Below are positions 1 through 7,619 of a DNA stretch of 64,000 bases, piece after piece; position 1 is the stretch's first letter, and each line of letters starts with the position of its first letter. Location: contig NZ_JADGMY010000037.1 of the NCBI RefSeq assembly GCF_015234515.1, positions 1 to 64,000 on the forward strand, read 5' to 3'. The notes under the pieces are model-generated. The model was not told where the DNA came from and made no database searches. It saw only the letters and a program-made list of their open reading frames with translations. Position numbers and translations under genes: made by a program. The stretch comes from Cellulomonas sp. Lineage in GTDB: Bacteria; Actinomycetota; Actinomycetes; Actinomycetales; Cellulomonadaceae.

Positions 1-117
1 CCCCCCCCGGGAGAGCAAACCCCCCCCCCCCCACACCCCCGGGCCTGAATCCCACCCCCCCCCCCCCCCCCGGGGGGGGGGGGGGGGGGGGGGGCCCCCC
101 CCCCCCCCCCCCCCCCC
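1..117. repeat. Homopolymer C/G tracts at window edge
   Basis: Nearly pure runs of C and G, broken only by two short islands (about 9-20 and 40-55). No reading frame or regulatory logic is visible. Long alternating C and G runs at a sequence end are more typical of a low-quality contig edge than of biology, so I treat this as probable artefact. Confidence 0.7.
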
Positions 118-135
118 GCGAGGGAGCAATCCAGT
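118..135 (+). repeat. Single arm of the palindromic repeat seen again at 13286-13324
   Basis: These 18 bases match one arm of the hairpin at 13286-13324 at 17 of 18 positions. The partner arm is not visible, because the sequence before it is the homopolymer tract. It is probably a truncated copy of an interspersed palindromic element. Two copies in 64 kb suggest more elsewhere in the genome. Confidence 0.55.
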
Positions 136-201
136 CACCTCCGCGGGCGGGGGGACGCGTCGCGGAAAAGCGGACGAAGGGTAGGCACACCTGCATTCGT
201 G

Positions 202-219
202 CAGGTCAGGTCAGCCTTT
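202..219 (+). promoter_or_regulatory. Candidate IdeR/DtxR-type iron box upstream of the VIT gene
   Basis: The 15-base core at 203-217 reads AGGTCAGGTCAGCCT. It agrees with the DtxR/IdeR core AGGTTAGGCTAACCT at 11 of 15 positions, and all four differences are transitions. It lies about 45 bp before an iron/manganese transporter gene, which makes iron control plausible. This is motif reading only, and the palindrome is imperfect. Confidence 0.4.
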
Positions 220-260
220 CCTGCGGTGACAGACGCGTCGGGTCGTGCCTACGGTGGCCC

Positions 261-872
261 ATGACCACGACCACGGAGCGTCCCTCAGGCCTCGGCGCGC
301 TGCTGCACGGCAGGCGCCCCTCGGGCCCCGCGCCGGCGGCGTCGAACGCCGGGTTGAACTGGTTGCGCGCCGGTGTGCTGGGCGCCAACGACGGCATCGT
401 GTCGGTCGCGGCGACGGTCGTGGGTGTCGCCGGGGCTGCGGCGTCGACGTCGACGATCGCGCTGGCGGGGGGTGCCGCCCTCGTCGCCGGCGCGCTGTCG
501 ATGGCGTCGGGCGAGTACGTGTCCGTGAGCAGCCAGCGCGACGCGGAGCGGGTCGCCGCCGAGTCCGGCCGGCCCATCAACGACGTGGACCACGAGTTCA
601 CGAACCCGTGGCACGCGGCGCTCGCGTCGATGACCGCGTTCACGCTCGGTGCGCTGATCCCGCTGCTCGTGGTGCTGGCCCCGTGGAGCACCGCAGCGCG
701 CGTGCCGGTGACGTTCGCGGCGGTGCTGGTCGCGCTGGTCATCACCGGCTGGGCGTCCTCGCGCTTCACCGGTGCGCCGCAGGGCCGCTCGGTGCTGCGC
801 AACGTGCTGGGCGGCTCGCTCGCGATGGCCGTGACCTACGGGATCGGCGCCCTCGTGGGCGTCGCCCTCTGA
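261..872 (+). CDS. VIT1/CCC1-family iron/manganese transporter, shortened
   Basis: 203-aa integral membrane protein of the VIT1/CCC1 family, which moves Fe2+ or Mn2+ out of the cytoplasm. The family signature is clear: GANDGIVS near residue 38 in the first membrane helix and the GEYVSVSSQ segment near residue 85. About five hydrophobic helices are visible. The region after the second helix is only about 30 residues (QRDAERVAAESGRPINDVDH) before the next helix begins at NPWHAAL. Family members of about 230-240 aa carry a longer helical cytosolic metal-binding domain there, so that domain seems largely lost. A TACGGT hexamer (250-255) ends 5 nt before the ATG, suggesting a leaderless mRNA. A possible iron box lies at 202-219. 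Confidence 0.85.
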   Translation: MTTTTERPSGLGALLHGRRPSGPAPAASNAGLNWLRAGVLGANDGIVSVAATVVGVAGAAASTSTIALAGGAALVAGALSMASGEYVSVSSQRDAERVAAESGRPINDVDHEFTNPWHAALASMTAFTLGALIPLLVVLAPWSTAARVPVTFAAVLVALVITGWASSRFTGAPQGRSVLRNVLGGSLAMAVTYGIGALVGVAL

Positions 873-877
873 CGCCC

Positions 878-883
878 TACCCT
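878..883 (+). promoter_or_regulatory. -10 hexamer of leaderless ybaK-like gene
   Basis: TACCCT ends exactly 6 nt before the GTG at 890. The fixed spacing recurs through the window and supports GTG 890 as both transcription and translation start. Confidence 0.5.
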
Positions 884-889
884 GGGCGG

Positions 890-1390
890 GTGGCCAGGAA
901 GGACGCGCGCGCGAGCACCGGGACCCCCGCACTGGTGGCACTCGTGGCGGCCGGCGTGCCGCACACTGCGCACACCTACGAGCACGACCCCGCGAGCGAC
1001 CTGGGCTACGGGCTCGAGGCCGCGCAGGTGCTGGGGGTCCCGCCCGAGCAGGTCTTCAAGACGCTCGTCGCCGAGGTCGACGGCACGTTGACGGTCGCGG
1101 TCGTGCCGGTCACGGGCAGGCTCGACCTGAAGGCGCTCGCCGCCGCCGTGGGCGGCAAGCGCGCCGCGATGGCCGACCCGCACGCCGCCGAGCGTGCGAC
1201 CGGCTACGTCGTCGGCGGCATCTCGCCCCTGGGCCAGCGGACCGCGCTGCGGACGGTCGTCGACGAGACCGTGTGGCTCTTCGACACCGTGCTGGTCTCC
1301 GGCGGGCGGCGCGGGTTGGACGTCGAGCTCGCGCCCGACGACCTCGTGCGACTCACCGACGCGGTCGTCGCTGACGTGGGCCGGAGCTGA
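890..1390 (+). CDS. YbaK/EbsC-family aminoacyl-tRNA deacylase
   Basis: 166-aa YbaK-type editing-domain protein. Relatives hydrolyse mischarged Cys-tRNA(Pro) in trans and act in the cytoplasm. Family features: a YEHDP stretch near residue 28, a VFKTLV segment near residue 57 holding the conserved lysine, the VPVTGRLDLKALAAA helix, and GGISPLGQ near residue 110, a glycine loop of the tRNA-binding pocket. The frame stays open well upstream through the VIT gene, but GTG 890 fits family length and sits 6 nt after a TACCCT hexamer. It starts 17 bp after the VIT stop codon. The Cys-Pro specificity is inferred from the family. Confidence 0.88.
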   Translation: MARKDARASTGTPALVALVAAGVPHTAHTYEHDPASDLGYGLEAAQVLGVPPEQVFKTLVAEVDGTLTVAVVPVTGRLDLKALAAAVGGKRAAMADPHAAERATGYVVGGISPLGQRTALRTVVDETVWLFDTVLVSGGRRGLDVELAPDDLVRLTDAVVADVGRS

Positions 1391-1398
1391 TCCGCCCG

Positions 1399-1797
1399 TC
1401 AGTGCCCGTACGCGGCGAACGCGCGGTCCGTCGGGACGATCTGCTTGCCCAGCGGCACGAGGGACACCGGGATGAGCTTGAGGTTCGCGATGCCCATGGG
1501 GATGCCGATGATGGACACGAACAGCGGGATCGCCGTCGCGACGTGACCGATCGCGAGCCAGATCCCCGCGACGATCACCCAGATGACGTTGCCGATGGCC
1601 GACATCGCCCCCGCGGTCGGCTTCTCCACGATCGTGCGCCCGAAGGGCCACAGCACGTAGCTCGCGATGCGGAACGACGCGATGCCGAACGGGATCGTGA
1701 CGATCAGCACGCAGCAGACGACACCGGCAGCCACGTAGCCCAGGGCGAGCCACGCGCCGGCGAACACGAGCCAGATGACGTTCAGCAGGGTCTTCAC
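1399..1797 (-). CDS. YccF-domain inner membrane protein
   Basis: 132-aa membrane protein made of two related YccF (DUF307) units. Each unit starts NVIW, has a hydrophobic helix of about 20 residues, then an IPFGIASFRIASYVLWPFG or IPMGIANLKLIPVSLVPLG motif. The unit repeat and length match the family (E. coli YccF is about 148 aa). Function is unknown; roles in transport have been proposed. The start is GTG 1797, because the reading frame upstream has no YccF similarity and overlaps the next gene. The stop lies 8 bp from that of the convergent deacylase gene. Confidence 0.85.
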   Translation of the reverse strand: MKTLLNVIWLVFAGAWLALGYVAAGVVCCVLIVTIPFGIASFRIASYVLWPFGRTIVEKPTAGAMSAIGNVIWVIVAGIWLAIGHVATAIPLFVSIIGIPMGIANLKLIPVSLVPLGKQIVPTDRAFAAYGH

Positions 1798-1898
1798 ACG
1801 ACGACTCTCCCACCGGTCGCCGTCGCGCGGCATCCGGGACCTCCCCGATCTCGACCCGGACCGCCACCCGGGCTCCCTGGGTGCGGCGGTCCGGCGCC

Positions 1899-3125
1899 TC
1901 AGCCGTCGGGGCCCGCCTCCCGGACCCGCGCTGCCCGTCGGCCGTGGACGACGTACACGAGCAGGCCCAGCACGACGGGCACGACCAGCGCCAGGTACAT
2001 GGCCGAGTAGCTCGTCGCCAGGTCCGCCCCCCGCGCCCCGACGACCGACACGACCGACCCGGCAGCCACCGGCATGACGAGGTAGCCGACGTCGACGCCG
2101 ATGTAGCTCGTGTTGCCGGCGACCGCCCGGCGGGTCCTGTCGACCGACATCAGGGCCATCGTCTGGACGGACGGCTGGCACACGCCGTACCCGAACGCCG
2201 AGACCGCCCCGGCCACGAGGAAGTCGGTGAGCGTGCGCGCCCGGCTCAGGAGCACGAAGGACGCCGCGAAGACCAGCATGCCGGGCACGATCACGGTGCC
2301 CAGCCCGTGCCGGTCGGCGATCCTGCCGGCGACGGGACGCGAGACGAGGACGAAGACCGCGTACGCGGTGAAGAACAACCCGATGTCCGTCACGCCGCGC
2401 GCCTCCCCGTACAGCACGACGAACGAGTTGACGCCGGAGTAGGCGCCGGCGAGGAAGAAGAGCACGACGGCGGGCACGACCGCCTCCACCGCGACGAAGG
2501 CCCGCCAGGAGAACACGCGGCCGGCCGCGTCCACGGGCGGGTGGGTGGGCACCCGCAGCGCGAGCAGCAGGGCGACCGCGAGCACGGCCGCACCGACGAG
2601 GAACGTGCCCTCGTAGCCGATCACGGGCTGCAGGGCCAGACCGATCGACGGACCGATCGCCGTGGCCGCGGCCTGCCCGAGCGAGAACACGCCGATCCCG
2701 GACGCCATCCGCCGCTCCGGCAGGTTCTCGCTCGCGAGCGCCAGCATGACCGGCGCGAGGAAGCCCATCCCCGCGCCGTGCAGCAGCCGCCCCGCCATCA
2801 TCACCGGGATGCTGTCGGCCACGGCGTACGTGACGAACGCGAGCAGCATCACCCCGGTGGTCCCGGGGAGCAGGTGGTTCAGCCGGATGCGGGCGGTCGC
2901 GGGCCCGACCACGGGACGCACGCCGAGCGCCGTGACCGCGAACATCCCCGACACGACGCCCACGACCACGGCCGACGCGCCGAGCACGACCGCGAGCTTG
3001 GGCACGAGCGTGTTGACCATGAGCTGGGCGACGCTGACGCCCAGGTTGATCACGAGGACGTGGACGAAGCCGCGCGACCAGATCGTCACCGGTGCGGCAC
3101 CACCACCGGCGTGCCCGTGAGACAT
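1899..3125 (-). CDS. MFS transporter
   Basis: 408-aa major facilitator superfamily protein with about 12 hydrophobic segments and an internal duplication. The cytoplasmic loop between helices 2 and 3 reads RPVVGPATARI, and the second-half loop reads RPVAGRIADRHG, the typical MFS motif A position (G-x-x-x-D-R). An RLLHGAGMGF segment marks helix 4/5. It is probably a drug/metabolite exporter or sugar-type permease; the substrate cannot be read. I chose ATG 3125, because the 28 residues added by the longer frame are basic, low-complexity and unlike an MFS N-terminus. Confidence 0.85.
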   Translation of the reverse strand: MSHGHAGGGAAPVTIWSRGFVHVLVINLGVSVAQLMVNTLVPKLAVVLGASAVVVGVVSGMFAVTALGVRPVVGPATARIRLNHLLPGTTGVMLLAFVTYAVADSIPVMMAGRLLHGAGMGFLAPVMLALASENLPERRMASGIGVFSLGQAAATAIGPSIGLALQPVIGYEGTFLVGAAVLAVALLLALRVPTHPPVDAAGRVFSWRAFVAVEAVVPAVVLFFLAGAYSGVNSFVVLYGEARGVTDIGLFFTAYAVFVLVSRPVAGRIADRHGLGTVIVPGMLVFAASFVLLSRARTLTDFLVAGAVSAFGYGVCQPSVQTMALMSVDRTRRAVAGNTSYIGVDVGYLVMPVAAGSVVSVVGARGADLATSYSAMYLALVVPVVLGLLVYVVHGRRAARVREAGPDG

Positions 3126-3239
3126 CGCGCTACCCCGCGACCGTGGGGTCCGCGTCGACGTCGATCGGCGCGAGGGTCCAGAGCATCGCGCGGACGCTAG
3201 CACCCGCACGCCGACGTGGTGCCCCCGCCGTGCCGAGGG

Positions 3240-3791
3240 TCAGTTCATCGACGGGTCGTCGGGAGCCGTCGACAGCAGCGCCAGGTCGCCCGGCTGGCGG
3301 CGCAGGACGCGGCGCCACAGGCCGCGCGGGTCGGCGCTGAACACGTCGCCGGGCTCGGGGTCGACCACGAACCACCCGCCCAGCTCGATCTCGCGGTCGA
3401 GCTGCCCGGCGGACCAGCCGGAGTACCCGATGAAGACGCGCAGGCCACGGACGCCGTCGACGACGAGCGCGGGCGGCGCCTCGAGGTCGACCACACCGAG
3501 CCGGTCGTTCAGCGCCTGCACGCCGGGCGGGGGGTCGGCGTCCGGGAGGTCGGCGAGTGCGAGCGCCGTGTCCCGTGCCACGGGACCGCCCTGGAACAGG
3601 CGGCCCGGTGCGCTCAGGTGGTCCTGCCACTGGGGCAGCACCGAGCTCGCGTCGAGGTCGAGCGGTCGGTCGAGGACCACACCCAACGCACCCGTGTCCG
3701 TGTGCTCGAGGACGAGCACGACCGCACGCCGGAAGCTGCGGTCCTGCAGCCCCGGTGTCGCGACGAGCAGCCGCCCCGTGCACCCCTCCAT
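3240..3791 (-). CDS. YqgE/AlgH family protein (UPF0301)
   Basis: 183-aa protein of the YqgE/AlgH family. Recognisable features are the N-terminal GRLLVATPGLQDRSFRRAV, HTDTGALGVVLDRPL around residues 30-44, the QGGPV segment near residue 69, and FIGYSGWSAGQLDREI with GGWFV near residues 118-140. The molecular function is unsettled; AlgH was first linked to alginate regulation in Pseudomonas. ATG 3791 follows a CATGCT hexamer by 6 nt, so it may be leaderless. It is divergent from the YggS gene, with about 150 bp between starts. Confidence 0.88.
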   Translation of the reverse strand: MEGCTGRLLVATPGLQDRSFRRAVVLVLEHTDTGALGVVLDRPLDLDASSVLPQWQDHLSAPGRLFQGGPVARDTALALADLPDADPPPGVQALNDRLGVVDLEAPPALVVDGVRGLRVFIGYSGWSAGQLDREIELGGWFVVDPEPGDVFSADPRGLWRRVLRRQPGDLALLSTAPDDPSMN

Positions 3792-3926
3792 GCCGCCAGC
3801 ATGCGACCGGCGCGCCCCCGCGCGCCACACAGGCGCCGAGACGGGCCGCGGTTTCGCCCGTACGGTTCGACGCTGCCCGGTGGCGGGCACGCCGGGCACA
3901 CGACAGGCCGGAAGCGCACCGGCCGG

Positions 3927-3932
3927 TACGGT
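3927..3932 (+). promoter_or_regulatory. -10 hexamer of leaderless yggS-like gene
   Basis: TACGGT ends 6 nt before GTG 3939. It fixes that start even though the frame is open far upstream. Confidence 0.55.
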
Positions 3933-3938
3933 CGGGGC

Positions 3939-4691
3939 GTGAGCAGCGAGGACGTGGCGCGCCGTCTGGCGCAGGTGCAGGAGCGGGTCGCAGCGGCGTG
4001 CGCCGCGGCGGGGCGCGTGACGTCCGAGGTCCAGGTGCTGCTCGCGTCCAAGACGATGGACGTGGCGACGGTGCGCGCCGCCCTGCTGGCCGACGCCGCC
4101 GCCAGGGCCGCAGGCTCGGCGACCCCGCCGGTCCTCCTGGGCGAGAACCGCGTGCAGGAGCTCGTCGCGAAGGCCCCGGCCCTCGTGGATCTCACCCCGA
4201 CGTGGCACGTCATCGGCCCCCTGCAGTCGAACAAGGTGAACGCCGCGCTGCGGTGGGCGGCGGCCGTCGAGTCCGTTGCGGACGACGCGCTCGCGCAGCG
4301 CCTGTCCGCGCGGATGCAGCAGCGCGACGTGCCGCTCGACGTCTGGGTCCAGGTCAACGTGTCGGGCGAGGCGAGCAAGCACGGCGCTCGCCCCGACGAC
4401 GCGGCGGAGCTGGCGGCACGGGTCGCCGCGCTGCCCGGGCTCCGGCTCGCCGGGTTCATGACCGTGGGTGCACGCAGCGACGACGAGCGCGTCGTGCGCG
4501 CCGGGTTCGCGCGGCTGCGGGGCGTCCGCGACGAGGTCGTCGGCTCCGGGGCGCCGGGCACGGCCGGTGCGCACGGCCTGTCCATGGGGATGAGCGGCGA
4601 CCTCGAGATCGCCGTCGCGGAGGGCGCCACGGTCGTCCGGGTGGGGACCGCGGTGTTCGGCTCCCGACCTGCGGCCGAGGCACACGGGTGA
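3939..4691 (+). CDS. YggS family pyridoxal phosphate-binding protein
   Basis: 250-aa PLP-homeostasis protein (YggS/PLPBP/ProSC family). It has a single alanine-racemase-like TIM barrel that carries PLP but has no known catalytic activity. Evidence: VLLASKTM near residue 33 holds the PLP lysine, LLGENRVQEL near residue 67, WHVIGPLQSNKVN near residue 90, and LSMGMSGDLEIAVAEGATVVRVGTA near the C-terminus, the phosphate-binding part. The start GTG 3939 sits 6 nt after a TACGGT hexamer. Length matches the family. A DUF202 pair follows 41 bp downstream. Confidence 0.93.
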   Translation: MSSEDVARRLAQVQERVAAACAAAGRVTSEVQVLLASKTMDVATVRAALLADAAARAAGSATPPVLLGENRVQELVAKAPALVDLTPTWHVIGPLQSNKVNAALRWAAAVESVADDALAQRLSARMQQRDVPLDVWVQVNVSGEASKHGARPDDAAELAARVAALPGLRLAGFMTVGARSDDERVVRAGFARLRGVRDEVVGSGAPGTAGAHGLSMGMSGDLEIAVAEGATVVRVGTAVFGSRPAAEAHG

Positions 4692-4732
4692 CCGCCCGGG
4701 CGCCGGAGCCAGCCGGCCGGGAGGATGGGCGC

Positions 4733-5113
4733 ATGGAGCCCGCACAGCCACGTGCCGACCGACGCTTCCCGCGGTGGGTGTACGGCGCCGGCTCCGAGCC
4801 CGACGCCCGGTTCTCGCTCGCCAACGAGCGCACCTTCCTCGCGTGGGCGCGCACCGGCCTCGCGCTGCTGGCCGGTGGCGTCGCCCTCGAGGCTCTCGAC
4901 CTGCCCGTCGAGCGCGGGCTGCGGCTCGCCGCGGCCGTCCTGCTCATCGCCGTGGGGACGCTCGCTCCGGCCGTGGCGTGGTGGGGGTGGTCTCGAACCG
5001 AGCGGGCGATGCGCCGCAGCGACCCGCTGCCCGCACCCGTCGGGTTCGGCCTCCTGGTCGTCGGCGTCGGCGTCGCGGGCGTGCTCGTCCTGCTCGGCCT
5101 GCTGCGCGCATGA
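4733..5113 (+). CDS. DUF202 (YidH-type) membrane protein
   Basis: 126-aa DUF202 protein. The hallmark FSLANERTFLAWARTGLALLAGGVA lies at residues 28-52, covering the conserved NERT..AW motif and the first membrane helix; two more hydrophobic helices follow. Function is unknown. ATG 4733 is preceded by GGGAGGAT, which works both as a Shine-Dalgarno element and as the -10-like hexamer 6 nt upstream seen at other genes. It overlaps the following DUF202 gene (ATGA), so the two probably act together. Confidence 0.85.
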   Translation: MEPAQPRADRRFPRWVYGAGSEPDARFSLANERTFLAWARTGLALLAGGVALEALDLPVERGLRLAAAVLLIAVGTLAPAVAWWGWSRTERAMRRSDPLPAPVGFGLLVVGVGVAGVLVLLGLLRA

Positions 5114-5469
5114 CCGCACGCCCGCACCCGTCCCTCGCTGCCGAGCGCACGGCACTGGCGTGGCGGCGGACGGCGCTGGGGCTCGTCGCCGGGTCGGCGG
5201 CCGCCGGTCGCCTGCTGGTCGAGATCTGGGGGGTCGCCGCCTGGTCGGTGACGCTCGCCGGGACGCTCCTGGCCGTCGTCCTGCTGCGCGCTGCGCGGCG
5301 CCGCCGGTCCGATCTCCACAGCAGACGCCGGCCCGCGCCCGGGGCGTCACCGGCCGTCGGCCGCGAGCCGGGTGGTCGACTGGTCACGGCCTGCGCCGCG
5401 GCCCTCGTGCTCCTCGGCGTCGCCGCGCTCGTCGTCGTGCTGACCTGGCCCGCCGACCTGGCCCGGTGA
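5110..5469 (+). CDS. Second DUF202 membrane protein
   Basis: 119-aa partner of the preceding gene, overlapping it by 4 bases (ATGA), which implies translational coupling. The N-terminus carries the DUF202 signature LAAERTALAWRRTALGLV at residues 9-26, and three hydrophobic stretches are visible. The loop between helices 2 and 3 is arginine-rich, about residues 62-90. Tandem DUF202 genes of this kind are common in actinobacteria. No function is assigned. Confidence 0.82.
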   Translation: MTARPHPSLAAERTALAWRRTALGLVAGSAAAGRLLVEIWGVAAWSVTLAGTLLAVVLLRAARRRRSDLHSRRRPAPGASPAVGREPGGRLVTACAAALVLLGVAALVVVLTWPADLAR

Positions 5470-5501
5470 CCCGGCCGGGCGACCCTCGCTCCGCAGCGAC
5501 C

Positions 5502-6578
5502 TCAGGGCACGCGGGCGGTCCACCCCGGGTCGGTGAACCGTGTCGACATCAGCTCGCGTGCCCGCTCGAGCTCGGCCGGGCGCAGGTCGTCGTCCACGGT
5601 GCGGTAGCGCGACCGGAAGTGCGCGACGAAGGCGTCGATGACCTGCTCACGCGGGAGGTGGGTCTGCGAGCGCACGGGGTCGACCCGCTTGTTCGCCGAC
5701 CGCGTCCCCTTGTCGGACAGCTTCTCGCGTCCGATCCGCAGCACCTGCAGCATCTTGTCCGCGTCGATGTCGTACGCCATGGTCACGTGGTGCAGCACGG
5801 CCCCGCCCGCGAGCCGCTTCTGCGCGGACCCGGCCAGCTTGCCCGCCGAGGACGAGATGTCGTTCAGGCCGGTCGTCGTCGCGGTGACGCCCACGTCGGC
5901 CAGCGCACCGAGCACCCAGTCGTTGAGGAACGCGTACGAGTCCTCGAACGACATCCCGTCGACGAGCGACCCGGGCACGACCAGCGAGAACGTGATGCAG
6001 TTGCCCGCCTCCATGAACATGGCACCGCCGCCGGAGATCCGCCGCACCACGGTGACGCCCAGGCGTTCCGCCGCCTCGAGGTCCACCTCGTTGCGCAGGG
6101 ACTGGAACGAGCCGATGACGACCGCGGGCTCGTCCCACTCCCAGAAGCGCAGGGTGGGACCCCGCCGGCCCGCGTCGAGCTCCTCGGTGAGCACCTGGTC
6201 GAGAGCGACGTGCATCGCCGGGGGCATGGGGCCAGGGTGCAGCAGCGCGAACTCGTGGTCCCCCCACGCCGTCGAGCGCCCGAGGGCACGCCGGACGGCC
6301 AGCGCGACCGAGCGGACGTCGAACCCGACCATCGCGACCGGCCCGGCGATCCGGCCCTGGTCGACCGCGAGGGAGAGAGCGTCGTCGAGCACACGGGCGA
6401 GCTGGGAGACACCCGCGTCCGCGGCCACACCGTCCAGCGCGTCCGAGAGGACTCCCAACGCGTCGTCGGGCTCGAGGAAGAAGTCGCCCGAGACGCTCAC
6501 GTCCCGCAGCAGACCCTCACCGACCTCGAGATCGACGACCACGAGCTTGCCACCGGGAACCTTGTACTCACCGTGCAC
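5502..6578 (-). CDS. Lipoate-protein ligase with N-terminal accessory domain
   Basis: 358-aa LplA-family enzyme that attaches lipoate to E2 and H proteins of alpha-ketoacid dehydrogenases and glycine cleavage. Residues 1-95 form the small lipoyl-ligase accessory domain (HGEYKVPGGKLVVVDLEV). The catalytic BPL/LplA domain follows, with VVRRISGGGAMFMEAGN near residue 178 (lipoyl-AMP loop) and SSSAGKLAGSAQKRL near residue 247, holding the catalytic lysine. In E. coli LplA the accessory domain is C-terminal; here it precedes the catalytic domain. The GTG start is 6 nt after a TAGGGT hexamer. It could alternatively be an octanoyltransferase of the LipM/LipL type. Confidence 0.82.
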   Translation of the reverse strand: MHGEYKVPGGKLVVVDLEVGEGLLRDVSVSGDFFLEPDDALGVLSDALDGVAADAGVSQLARVLDDALSLAVDQGRIAGPVAMVGFDVRSVALAVRRALGRSTAWGDHEFALLHPGPMPPAMHVALDQVLTEELDAGRRGPTLRFWEWDEPAVVIGSFQSLRNEVDLEAAERLGVTVVRRISGGGAMFMEAGNCITFSLVVPGSLVDGMSFEDSYAFLNDWVLGALADVGVTATTTGLNDISSSAGKLAGSAQKRLAGGAVLHHVTMAYDIDADKMLQVLRIGREKLSDKGTRSANKRVDPVRSQTHLPREQVIDAFVAHFRSRYRTVDDDLRPAELERARELMSTRFTDPGWTARVP

Positions 6579-6584
6579 AGGACC

Positions 6585-6590
6585 ACCCTA
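6585..6590 (-). promoter_or_regulatory. -10 hexamer of leaderless lipoate ligase gene
   Basis: TAGGGT on the minus strand, 6 nt before GTG 6578. It decides the start. Confidence 0.55.
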
Positions 6591-6613
6591 GGTGCGCCGG
6601 TGGTGCGCCCGTG

Positions 6614-7522
6614 TCAGGTGATCCCGCGGACCGCGGCGAGCGCCCGCCGCTCCACCATCTCGCTGAGCGCGGCCGGCTCGCCCAGCACCGCCCTGGCCGC
6701 CTCGCGGTCCTCCGCGTCGAGCGCGGTCGCGGTCCACGTGAGGATCGCGTTGCCGACCAGGACGTGACCGGTCGTCTGCTGGAACGTGTCGCCGTCGACC
6801 TCCGCGGTGACGTCGTGCACGATCGCGGGGAAGACCCCCTGCCCCTCGAGTGCCGGCTCGGCCGTCCACCGGGTGCCGTCCGTCCCGGGCTCGACGAGCG
6901 CGTACCGCGGGCACTCGTCCACGGTCGTCACCAGCGCACGGAACGCGGCCCGGGCCGCTGCCGGGTCCAGCAGCAGCACCACGTCCTCCTCGAACGTGAA
7001 CTCCTCGTTGCCCCACGACGCCGCGTCGTGGTGCGACGGCGGCACCGACACGACCGTGACCGCCGCTGTGCAGGACGCGGGCTCGACCCGGGCGCCGTCG
7101 CGCAGCCCCCACGGCCGGCTCCCCGGCTCCAGCCCTCGCGAGACACCCGCCGCCGCCGCCGGAACGCCTGCCTCGAGGTCCGCGCTCGTCGAGAACAGCG
7201 TGGCGGCCGTCGTCGGGTCGAAGACGGCGTTGGCACCCGGCCGCGGCGCCGGGCTCGACGTCGGGCTCGGCGTCGCCTCCGGCGTCGGCTCGACCGGGGT
7301 CTCGAGCGTCGTCACGGCATCGGGCGAGGGCACGACCACCGGATCGGGCGCGTCCCACGGCCGCCACGCGAGGAGGGCGACCAGCACGACGACGAGCGCC
7401 GCGACGAGCCACCGCCACCCGCGGGCGCCCCTGGGCGCTGGATCCGCCAGGTCGCCGTCCTCCGGAGGCGTGTCCGGGCGCGTCCTCGCGGCGTCGGACG
7501 GCTCGGGGGCGGTGCCGGACAC
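6614..7522 (-). CDS. Membrane-anchored extracytoplasmic protein of unknown function
   Basis: 302-aa protein with a short Pro/Asp-rich cytoplasmic N-terminus, one membrane helix at about residues 38-55 (WLVAALVVVLVALLAW) and a Pro/Thr/Ser linker (TPEATPSPTSSPAPRP). A globular outer domain of about 210 residues with several acidic stretches follows. Single-pass topology resembles actinobacterial extracellular sensor-like domains such as the PknH type, but I see no diagnostic motif. The start is GTG 7522, with AAAGGAGT 6 nt upstream. A longer in-frame ATG at 7561 would place that element inside the gene. Confidence 0.65.
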   Translation of the reverse strand: MSGTAPEPSDAARTRPDTPPEDGDLADPAPRGARGWRWLVAALVVVLVALLAWRPWDAPDPVVVPSPDAVTTLETPVEPTPEATPSPTSSPAPRPGANAVFDPTTAATLFSTSADLEAGVPAAAAGVSRGLEPGSRPWGLRDGARVEPASCTAAVTVVSVPPSHHDAASWGNEEFTFEEDVVLLLDPAAARAAFRALVTTVDECPRYALVEPGTDGTRWTAEPALEGQGVFPAIVHDVTAEVDGDTFQQTTGHVLVGNAILTWTATALDAEDREAARAVLGEPAALSEMVERRALAAVRGIT

Positions 7523-7619
7523 GCGGGGACTCCTTTCCGTTCGCTCAGGCCTCGGTGCCAACCCGAGGCTAGGCCGTGCGCGCGCCCCCGGCGCGACGAC
7601 CCGCTGGACATGCGTCCGA

